Source of the DNA: Sphingomonadales bacterium
GTDB lineage: Bacteria > Pseudomonadota > Alphaproteobacteria > Sphingomonadales > Sphingomonadaceae
DNA: 11,759 nt
Direction of reading: 5' to 3'
Assembly: GCA_027489295.1 (NCBI GenBank)
Contig: JAIYAA010000180.1
Location: 1 to 11,759 of the forward strand
Part shown: positions 6,302-11,759 of the stretch, in pieces
How positions within the stretch are numbered: the stretch's first letter is position 1
How the letters are laid out: each line of letters starts with the position of its first letter
Position numbers and translations under genes: made by a program
The notes under the pieces: model-generated
The model's input: the letters and a program-made list of their open reading frames with translations, nothing else
The model's database searches: none
What the model was told of the DNA's origin: nothing

Positions 6302-7142
6302 GGCCGGGCAGGCTGCCCTCGGCGATCGTCATGCTGCGGCCGCCGATCCAGGCCTGACCCTCCGCATCATAGTCCACGGCAATGCGGCCGCGCCGGGCAA
6401 GCTTCGTGCCCTGCGCTGCGACATAGCCCGAGGTCGCGCGTCCGCTTTCGTATAGCCATTGCGCCGCGGACGCATTGAAGCTGCCGGTCACCGGATCCTC
6501 GATGATTCCGCCGAACGCGTCGGTGAACAGCGTGCGGATCTCCCAGGCGATCGGGGCGCCTGCCGGGTGCGCCCCGATCAGGCCGATCTCCAGCCGCCCG
6601 TCCCAGTGTCGCACCGGCTCCACCGCCAGCACTGCCTCCGCCGACTCGAGCAGCACGGCAATCCACCCCGGGCCATTGTCTGCCCAGGCCGCATCGACGA
6701 TCGCCGCGGGATCGATCCGCAGCGCCTTAGCCAGCGTTGCACGCGTCGCTGCATCTACCGGACCGCTGCGCAGGAGCGGCGGCGCGGCAAAGGCGAGCCG
6801 ATCGCCGTCCCGGCGGATCGGGATCTGTCCCGCGCCGCATTGCTGGACGATCCGGTCGCCCGCTGCCGGCCGTCCGCCCGCCGCCAGCCAGGCGTGCGCG
6901 GCGCCCAGCGTCGGGTGACCGGCGAAGGGCAGCTCGCGATCCAAAGTGAAAATGCGCGCATGGTAATCGGCGCCCGCTACGCTCGGCGGCAACAGGAACA
7001 CCGTCTCGCTCAGGTTGAACCAGCGGGTGATGGCCTGCATCGTCGCGGTGTCGAGATCGCCGCCGCCCCGAACCACCGCGAGCGGATTGCCGGTGAACGG
7101 GCCGTCATGGAACACGTCGACCAGTGTAAAGGGTGTCGTCAT
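6285..7142 (-). CDS. PhzF-family isomerase-like protein
   Basis: This 285-residue protein belongs to the PhzF family, which has a diaminopimelate-epimerase-like fold of two similar halves. PhzF itself isomerises trans-2,3-dihydro-3-hydroxyanthranilate in phenazine synthesis, but most members lie outside phenazine clusters and have unknown substrates. No other phenazine gene is visible here. Signatures are the N-terminal VDVFHDGPFTGNPLAVV (8-24), the likely catalytic E46 in NLSETVFL, GHPTLGAAHAW (75-85) and EDPVTGSFNAS (215-225). The ATG at 7142 is preceded by GGGGAG with good spacing, and the PhzF fold starts at residue 5; a longer reading frame upstream runs through a hairpin and is not likely coding. 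The gene lies 69 bases after the SDR gene on the same strand, probably in one transcript. Confidence 0.92.
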   Translation of the reverse strand: MTTPFTLVDVFHDGPFTGNPLAVVRGGGDLDTATMQAITRWFNLSETVFLLPPSVAGADYHARIFTLDRELPFAGHPTLGAAHAWLAAGGRPAAGDRIVQQCGAGQIPIRRDGDRLAFAAPPLLRSGPVDAATRATLAKALRIDPAAIVDAAWADNGPGWIAVLLESAEAVLAVEPVRHWDGRLEIGLIGAHPAGAPIAWEIRTLFTDAFGGIIEDPVTGSFNASAAQWLYESGRATSGYVAAQGTKLARRGRIAVDYDAEGQAWIGGRSMTIAEGSLPGLSALA

Positions 7143-7148
7143 GGCTGC

Positions 7149-7182
7149 ATCTCCCCTGCCGCGCGCGGCGCGCGGGCAGGGG
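7149..7182 (-). promoter_or_regulatory. Hairpin that buries the PhzF-gene ribosome binding site
   Basis: Read on the minus strand, CCCCTGCC (7182-7175) pairs perfectly with GGCAGGGG (7160-7153), and the G/C-alternating interior (7161-7174) can add pairs. The 3' arm contains GGGG of the only Shine-Dalgarno (GGGGAG, 7156-7151) before the ATG at 7142. The structure would hinder ribosome entry unless opened. No T-tract follows, so it is not a terminator. Confidence 0.45.
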
Positions 7183-7211
7183 ATCGCCGATCCGACAGGG
7201 GCTGGCAAGCC

Positions 7212-7991
7212 TCAGCCGGGTGCCGCCGCCGATCCGGCGAGCAACCCGCCATCCACCTGCAGTTCGGCACCGGTGATGTAGGCGGCTTCGTCCGAGGCGA
7301 GCATCACGGCGACGGCGGCGACTTCCTCAGGCAGCCCGAAGCGGCGCAGCGGCGTCTCTGCAACGAAGGCGGCCATGCGCGCTTCGCGATCCGGGCCATT
7401 GCCCAGCATCGGCTCCCACATCGGCGTGAGGATCGCCGCGGGATGAATGCTGTTGCAGCGGATCTGCCAGCCCTGCTGGGCGCAGTAGAGCGCGACCGTC
7501 TTGCTGTGATTGCGGATCGCAGCCTTGGAAGACGCGTAGGCGGCCGCCCCGGCAATGCCGACCATCCCGGAGCGCGACGAGATGTTGACGATCGATCCCG
7601 TGCCCGCCTGCTGCATCGCGCGGATCGCATAGCGACAGCCCAGAAAGGTGCCGTCGAGGTTGACGCGGTGCACCGCGCGCCAGTCCTCCAGCGTGGCATG
7701 TTCCGGATCGTGCGGAACCATGCCGTGTTCGAACCCGGTGATGCCGGCATTGTTGACGACCACATCCGCCACCGGCACGGCGGCCGCGAGGCGATCCCAG
7801 TCCGCTTCCGTTGCGACGTCGAGCGGCTCGAAACGGCAGCCGATGGCGGCGGCGGCGCGGGTGCCGGCGGCACTGTCGATATCGGTCAGGATCACCGTGG
7901 CGCCCTCCGCGTGAAAGCGGGCGGCGATGGCGCGGCCGATGCCGCGGGCTGCGCCGGTGACGACGCAGATCTTGTTGTTCAGGCGTTGCAT
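7212..7991 (-). CDS. Classical SDR-family oxidoreductase
   Basis: This 259-residue protein is a classical short-chain dehydrogenase/reductase that oxidises or reduces a hydroxyl/keto group with NAD(P). Visible are the Rossmann motif TGAARGIG (12-19), acidic D37/D39 at the end of the second strand (suggesting NAD rather than NADP), NNAG (80-83), N111, the catalytic S139, Y152 and K156 in YASSK, and the C-terminal [16 protein letters not shown]. Residues 178-195 ([18 protein letters not shown]) recall the hydroxysteroid/cyclopentanol dehydrogenase-like branch, but the substrate cannot be told. The start ATG has only a weak Shine-Dalgarno (GAGAA). The gene is transcribed after the porin gene, from which a hairpin separates it, and before the PhzF-family gene. 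Confidence 0.92.
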   Translation of the reverse strand: MQRLNNKICVVTGAARGIGRAIAARFHAEGATVILTDIDSAAGTRAAAAIGCRFEPLDVATEADWDRLAAAVPVADVVVNNAGITGFEHGMVPHDPEHATLEDWRAVHRVNLDGTFLGCRYAIRAMQQAGTGSIVNISSRSGMVGIAGAAAYASSKAAIRNHSKTVALYCAQQGWQIRCNSIHPAAILTPMWEPMLGNGPDREARMAAFVAETPLRRFGLPEEVAAVAVMLASDEAAYITGAELQVDGGLLAGSAAAPG

Positions 7992-8096
7992 GCTGTTCTC
8001 GAAGGCAGAGTCCGGGGGCGCGGCGGGTGCCGCGGGCGTTGGGTGCCGCTTCAGCGGGTACGCTGGACCATGTCGAGAACTCCCGGAAAGGCCGTC

Positions 8097-8125
8097 ACGC
8101 TATGCCGGCCAGGCGGGCGATACAA
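8097..8125 (-). promoter_or_regulatory. Candidate promoter of the SDR-PhzF operon
   Basis: On the minus strand TTGTAT (8125-8120), a 17-base spacer and TAGCGT (8102-8097) put a start near 8090, giving a leader of about 98 bases. The leader carries a six-codon reading frame (8071-8051) with GGGAG in front of it. Confidence 0.35.
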
Positions 8126-8141
8126 GAGAAAGTCGAGAGGA

Positions 8142-8170
8142 CCGCCGCCCCCGCTGGGCGGGGGCGGCGG
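8142..8170 (-). terminator. 13-bp hairpin after the porin gene
   Basis: CCGCCGCCCCCGC (8142-8154) and its perfect complement (8158-8170) form a 13-bp G/C stem with a three-base loop, 15 bases after the porin stop. On the minus strand the following bases are pyrimidine-rich (TCCTCTCGACTTTCTCTTG) rather than a clean T-tract, so termination is likely but perhaps not complete. Confidence 0.6.
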
Positions 8171-8185
8171 GTAGCAGTCGCAGGA

Positions 8186-9694
8186 TCAGAAGGTCACGCC
8201 GAAGCCGGCGCTGATCGTCTGCCCGCTATCCTTGCCGGTAAACGAGCCGGTGCGGTTGTTCGTCTTCCAGGAGATCAGGTTCAGCTGCAGGCGCATCACG
8301 CTGTCGAGATACCAGTTGGTGCCGACCGTGGCGGCCTCGCCCTTGGTGGCGTTGGGGATGCCCGAATATTCGAGATTCTCGTAGCGGGCGAGGATCTCGA
8401 TCGCGCCCGGGCCGCCGCTGAACACCGGCCGCAGCACGCGCGGCTGGGCGAAGGTGCCGAGGCGCGGATTATAGGGCGGCAGATCGCCGGTGACGAAGAA
8501 GCCGGTCGAAAGGCTCCACGCCTTGCTCTCGAAATCCGGGCGGCCCGCATTCAGGTGCGCGACGCGCTTGCCCGCTTCGCCCATCACCCAGAGCGAGCCG
8601 ACATAGCCGCCGACTTCGGCGCCATAGCCGGTGGTGCCGGTGCCGCCCACAAGGGTGCCGGTCTGCACGCGCAGATTGCCGTTGAAGCGGCCGCCGATCA
8701 CGGTGTTGCGGGTGAGCGAGCCGGTGCCGCGCGAGGAGAGGGCCTCGTCGAAGCCCCAAAGGCCGAGATGGACCAGCGAGCGCTCCGTCTTGAACGGGTT
8801 CCAGTGGGCGCGCGCCAGGACCGTGCGGCTGTCGTTCATCGCCTGGCTGGCATCGACGCTGTCACCGCTGATCGTGAACGAGGCGTGGCCCGTATTCCAG
8901 AACAGGCGCGGCATCAGCGCGATGCCGTAGAAGCCGCGCTGCGGAATGATCGAGGTGGCGACGACGTTGCGTTCCAGGAACGGCGGCGCATCCGACCCGC
9001 CCGATCCTTCGAAGCTGCGGTCGTTGAACATGTTGCCGAAGCGCACGTCATAGGAAACCTTGCCGATGTCGTTGCGCCAGCCGACGAACATCGTGCCGAC
9101 ATCGGAGGTGTTGTCGGCAAAGTCGTTTTCGAACTGGTAGAAGAAGTGCGGGCCCACCGCGCCTTCGATACCGATACGCAGCGCGCGGGCGCCGGTGGTG
9201 GTGATGTTGCGGGCGTCGTAGTTCGATCCGAAGGTCGAGCTGACATGGTTGATGATACGACCGCGCATCTTGAACAGGAACTTGCCGTCCGCCGAGCGGA
9301 AGATCGGCAGGCCGCCGCGCCATTCGGTGGTCACGTTGGAGACGTTCTGGAGCGCGCGGGCCTGGGCGACGCTCTGATCGGCGATGCCTGCGGCGGCAAG
9401 CTGCGGCGCGAAGCTGCCGGATACGGTTTCGTCGTTCGCGAGATCGGTGCGGCGTGTCTGCGCTGCCTGCTGGACGCCGCCCTGGGTCGGCACCGCAACG
9501 GGGCGCGCGGCCGGCGCGGCGACCTGGCTACCTTCGATCCGATCGAGCCGGGCGCGAAGTGCGGCAATTTCCTCGGCCTGGGCCTTCAGCAGCTTCACCA
9601 GTTCCGCCTGATCGCCGGGCGTGCTCTGCGCCAGTGCGGGGGTGGCGAACAACAACGCGGGCAATGCCGCGCCTGCCAGATAATGCATCTTCAT
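8186..9694 (-). CDS. OprO/OprP-type outer membrane porin
   Basis: This 502-residue protein is an outer membrane beta-barrel of the phosphate-selective porin O/P family. In sphingomonads these porins are not necessarily phosphate-specific and serve uptake of anions or small nutrients. A typical signal peptide begins at M1 (MKMHYLAGAALPALLFATPALA) with likely cleavage after ALA. A coiled-coil segment rich in E, A and L follows (about residues 30-52), as usual for trimeric porins of this type, then a Gln/Ala/Pro-rich linker. The barrel starts near FLFKMRGRIINH and shows alternating aromatic strands, ending in GFGVTF with the C-terminal Phe required for outer-membrane assembly. ATG 9694 is chosen because it starts the signal peptide, though the frame stays open upstream. 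Transcription ends at a G/C hairpin; the promoter lies in the AT-richer region upstream. Confidence 0.92.
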   Translation of the reverse strand: MKMHYLAGAALPALLFATPALAQSTPGDQAELVKLLKAQAEEIAALRARLDRIEGSQVAAPAARPVAVPTQGGVQQAAQTRRTDLANDETVSGSFAPQLAAAGIADQSVAQARALQNVSNVTTEWRGGLPIFRSADGKFLFKMRGRIINHVSSTFGSNYDARNITTTGARALRIGIEGAVGPHFFYQFENDFADNTSDVGTMFVGWRNDIGKVSYDVRFGNMFNDRSFEGSGGSDAPPFLERNVVATSIIPQRGFYGIALMPRLFWNTGHASFTISGDSVDASQAMNDSRTVLARAHWNPFKTERSLVHLGLWGFDEALSSRGTGSLTRNTVIGGRFNGNLRVQTGTLVGGTGTTGYGAEVGGYVGSLWVMGEAGKRVAHLNAGRPDFESKAWSLSTGFFVTGDLPPYNPRLGTFAQPRVLRPVFSGGPGAIEILARYENLEYSGIPNATKGEAATVGTNWYLDSVMRLQLNLISWKTNNRTGSFTGKDSGQTISAGFGVTF

Positions 9695-9992
9695 CGTGGA
9701 GAACCCTGTTTGTTGATCCTGTGTCGCCACGAGGGGCAACCGAGTATCAGTATAGAAGGGTGCTCTGTTGATGATCTTGAAGTGAAATGAATATTTCGTA
9801 CATGCGGCGATACTGTGATTTATTGGGTACAATAGGTACTACTCCTTAGCCGGTTAGGGCTCAGGAGGGGCCTCATGCATATTTTGCTTTATTGCGTAGG
9901 GCTTGGAGTACGTAGCTCAGCGCGTGGCGGCGCATCTAGAGACCGCATTGTTACTAAAGCGTTTCGGTGGGGCTATGGGGATCCCCGAGTGC
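9695..9992. other. AT-richer intergenic region upstream of the porin gene
   Basis: About 300 bases without a firm gene. Base composition around 9770-9900 is clearly lower in GC than the flanks. On the minus strand TATACT (9754-9749) could be the -10 of the porin gene, but no good -35 stands at the right distance. On the plus strand AGGAGG (9863-9868) precedes an ATG at 9875 that opens a 55-codon frame ending at 10042, running antisense into the acetyltransferase 3' end. An imperfect hairpin (9842-9851 with 9858-9867, one mismatch) covers that AGGAG. I do not call the frame a gene. Confidence 0.5.
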
Positions 9993-10532
9993 TCAGAGGT
10001 GCTTTTCCATGCGCACCAGCGGCACCTGAACGCCGTCGATAGGGGCGGACAGCACTGGTTCGACGGGCCTGTAGCCACACGCCTGGTACAGCGGCACGCC
10101 GGCCATGGTGGCCATCATCTCCGCGCGCGCAAAGCCTGCATCGCGCGCGGCGTTTTCGCAGAGCCCCAATATCCGGCGGCCGATACCGCGGCGGGTGTGA
10201 TCGGGATTGGTGTACATCGCGCGGATCTTGGCGGCGTCGCGGGCGGGGTCGAGCCGCTGGGGGGCGCGCGCGACGATGCTGGCATCCCCGCCATAGAGGG
10301 TCGCGCGATAGGACCAGCCGCCGCAGCCGGCGATCGTGCCGTCGGTGTCCTCGACGAGGAAATAGGTCTGGTCGGTGATCAGCTGGGTGTCGAGGCCCAT
10401 CACCCGGTGGCTGGCCGCGATCTGTTCGGGGGTCAGGAAGCCGTGCTGAAGCGTCGCAATGGCCCGCTCCATCACCGCGCGCAGTGCCGCCAGATCGTCG
10501 GGCTGGGCGAGGCGGTGGGGGAAGGCGGCCAT
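9993..10532 (-). CDS. GNAT-family N-acetyltransferase
   Basis: The 179-residue product is a GNAT-fold acetyltransferase, which transfers acetyl from acetyl-CoA to an amine. The pyrophosphate-binding loop of motif A is seen at RRGIGRR (114-120), preceded by the beta-4 strand AKIRAMYTNPDHT (101-113). The C-terminal part contains the PLYQACGYRPVE (147-158) block seen in many GNAT proteins. The substrate cannot be told; the N-terminal half resembles small-molecule rather than ribosomal-protein acetyltransferases, a weak inference. GAGGAG stands about eight bases before the ATG, which decides the start. It lies 58 bases after the dehydratase stop on the same strand, with an 11-bp hairpin between, so the two may be partly co-transcribed. 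Confidence 0.9.
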   Translation of the reverse strand: MAAFPHRLAQPDDLAALRAVMERAIATLQHGFLTPEQIAASHRVMGLDTQLITDQTYFLVEDTDGTIAGCGGWSYRATLYGGDASIVARAPQRLDPARDAAKIRAMYTNPDHTRRGIGRRILGLCENAARDAGFARAEMMATMAGVPLYQACGYRPVEPVLSAPIDGVQVPLVRMEKHL

Positions 10533-10548
10533 GGCAAACTCCTCGGAA

Positions 10549-10580
10549 CGGTGCGGCGGGGCTAGCCAGCCGCCGCACCG
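10549..10580 (-). terminator. 11-bp hairpin between dehydratase and acetyltransferase genes
   Basis: CGGTGCGGCGG (10549-10559) and CCGCCGCACCG (10570-10580) pair perfectly over a 10-base loop that includes GGCTAGCC. It starts eleven bases after the dehydratase stop. No T-tract follows on the minus strand (TTCCGAGGAG, which is the next gene's ribosome binding site), so it may be a partial terminator or an mRNA-stabilising element. Confidence 0.45.
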
Positions 10581-10590
10581 GCCGCAAGGA

Positions 10591-11759
10591 TCAGTGGTTG
10601 TCGCGCGGAATGCCGTGGGTCTGGGCGATGCGCTGGAACTGCTCGGCGCCCTCCAGGATCGCGCCGGTGTTCATCTGGCCGACCATCGCGCGCTGGATCT
10701 TCTGCCAGGGGGTCTGCGATTCCGGATAGGGATAGCCGCCCGCCTCGGCCAGCACGCGGCGGCGCTCGGCGAGCTCGTCGTCCGGGATCAGCACGTCGGC
10801 GGTGCCGCGGTTGAGGTCGATCCGCACCCGGTCGCCGGTCTTGAGCAGCGCCAGGCCGCCCATCGCCGCCGCCTCGGGCGAGGCGTTGAGGATCGAGGGC
10901 GAAGCCGAAGTGCCCGACTGGCGACCGTCGCCGATGCACGGCAGCGCATGCACCCCCTCGCGGATCAGATAGGCCGGCGGCCGCATGTTCACCACTTCGG
11001 CCGCACCCGGATAGCCGATCGGTCCGGCGCCGCGCATCACCAGCAGCGTGTTCGCGGTGATGCCGACCGAGGGATCGTCGATGCGGTGGTGGTAATCCTC
11101 CGGTCCGTCGAACACGACCACCGGGCCTTCGAAAGCGTCGGGATCGTCCGGGTTGGACAGATAGCGCTCGCGGAATTCGGGGCCGATCACGCTCGTCTTC
11201 ATGATCGCCGCGTCGAACAAGTTGCCGCGCAGCACGACGAACCCCGCCTCCTCGACCAAAGGCTCGCCGTAGCGGCGGATGACCTTCTCGTCCTCGATCT
11301 CGGCGCCCCGGCAATTCTCGCCGATGGTCTTGCCGTTGGCGGTGATCGCGTTCTCGTGGATCAGCCCCTGCTCCATCAGCTGGGCGACCACGGCGGGCAC
11401 GCCGCCGGCGCGGTAGTAATCCTCGCCGAGATATTCGCCGGCGGGCTGCAGGTTCACCAGCAGCGGCACCTTGTGGCCGTGGGTCTGCCAGTCGTCGAGC
11501 GACAGTTCGGCGCCGACATGGCGGGCGATGGCGGCCAGGTGGATCGGTGCGTTGGTCGAGCCGCCGATCGCCGAGTTGACCACGATCGCATTGAGGAACG
11601 CCTCGCGCGTCAGGATGTCCGATGGCTTGAGGTCCTCACGCACCATGTCGACGATGCGCTTGCCGGTGCGATAGGCCGATTCCTGCCGGTCGCGATAAGG
11701 GGCGGGAATCGCTGCCGAGCCCGGCAGCATCATGCCCAGCGCCTCGGCCAGGCTGTTCA
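10591..11759 (-). CDS. Sugar-acid dehydratase of the IlvD/Edd family (partial)
   Basis: The visible 388 C-terminal residues belong to the iron-sulfur dehydratase family of IlvD and Edd. They look closest to aldonate dehydratases (D-xylonate or L-arabonate type), which turn a sugar acid into its 2-keto-3-deoxy form in non-phosphorylating sugar pathways. Shared blocks are [19 protein letters not shown] at the window edge, [61 protein letters not shown] and the active-site [17 protein letters not shown]. The C terminus ends IPRDNH, like Caulobacter XylD (PRHNH). The N-terminal third with the Fe-S cysteines is beyond the window end. The reading frame is open to position 11759, so the gene is cut only by the window. 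Substrate preference between xylonate, arabonate and similar acids cannot be decided from this part. Confidence 0.92.
   Translation of the reverse strand, partial: NSLAEALGMMLPGSAAIPAPYRDRQESAYRTGKRIVDMVREDLKPSDILTREAFLNAIVVNSAIGGSTNAPIHLAAIARHVGAELSLDDWQTHGHKVPLLVNLQPAGEYLGEDYYRAGGVPAVVAQLMEQGLIHENAITANGKTIGENCRGAEIEDEKVIRRYGEPLVEEAGFVVLRGNLFDAAIMKTSVIGPEFRERYLSNPDDPDAFEGPVVVFDGPEDYHHRIDDPSVGITANTLLVMRGAGPIGYPGAAEVVNMRPPAYLIREGVHALPCIGDGRQSGTSASPSILNASPEAAAMGGLALLKTGDRVRIDLNRGTADVLIPDDELAERRRVLAEAGGYPYPESQTPWQKIQRAMVGQMNTGAILEGAEQFQRIAQTHGIPRDNH

Noticed and set aside
5020..6357. Long plus-strand open frame overlapping the DAACS transporter in another frame
   Set aside because: The product is almost all Gly, Arg, Ala and Pro; the other frame has membrane helices and family motifs.
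6459..9790. Two long plus-strand open frames opposite PhzF, SDR and porin genes
   Set aside because: They are antisense to three genes with unmistakable motifs and have no Shine-Dalgarno or recognisable product.
9909..9930. tRNA-like piece (GTAGCTCAG) upstream of the acetyltransferase end
   Set aside because: Only the D-arm-like string is present; no anticodon arm, T arm or acceptor pairing can be found, so it is not a tRNA or a clear attachment site.
1..11759. CRISPR array, insertion sequence, prophage, toxin-antitoxin or defence genes
   Set aside because: No spaced direct repeats, transposase, integrase or paired small toxin/antitoxin genes are visible on either strand.

Overview
The window is GC-rich chromosomal DNA that looks like a sphingomonad (Sphingomonas or a close relative, Alphaproteobacteria). 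The main reasons are a CpdR-type single-domain response regulator (an alphaproteobacterial cell-cycle protein), a SapC-family protein and an OprO/OprP-type porin with an N-terminal coiled coil. There is no transposase, integrase, phage gene or CRISPR array. It reads as ordinary chromosome with several compact, separate transcription units.

Left part (1-2700). A complete sapC-family gene is followed by a run of three G/C hairpins, the last with a T-tract. Next comes what I consider the best candidate for an undescribed element: a roughly 105-nt small RNA (about 1080-1184). It has its own sigma70-like promoter, a 5' hairpin with a C6 loop, a TTCG-capped hairpin, an exposed anti-Shine-Dalgarno-like CTCCTCCC stretch and a perfect intrinsic terminator. 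An N-formylglutamate amidohydrolase gene (minus strand) then diverges closely from cpdR (plus strand). cpdR is followed by a tRNA-Val(GAC) gene with its own promoter and terminator.

Middle (2700-6301, plus strand). A GT4-type glycosyltransferase gene overlaps by 4 nt the gene of an unrecognised multi-pass membrane protein; together they look like a two-gene glycoconjugate operon. After a 13-bp hairpin comes a DAACS-type (GltP/DctA fold) transporter. It keeps the fold motifs but lacks most of the residues that bind dicarboxylate and sodium in well-studied members.

Right part (6285-11759, all minus strand). Read in the direction of transcription: a sugar-acid dehydratase of the IlvD/Edd family (cut by the window end), a GNAT acetyltransferase, an AT-richer intergenic region, an OprO/P-type porin, an SDR oxidoreductase and a PhzF-family isomerase-like protein. 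Dehydratase, porin and SDR together would fit uptake and oxidation of sugar acids or similar small molecules, but this is inference from context. Several hairpins here lie between genes, and one buries the ribosome binding site of the PhzF gene.
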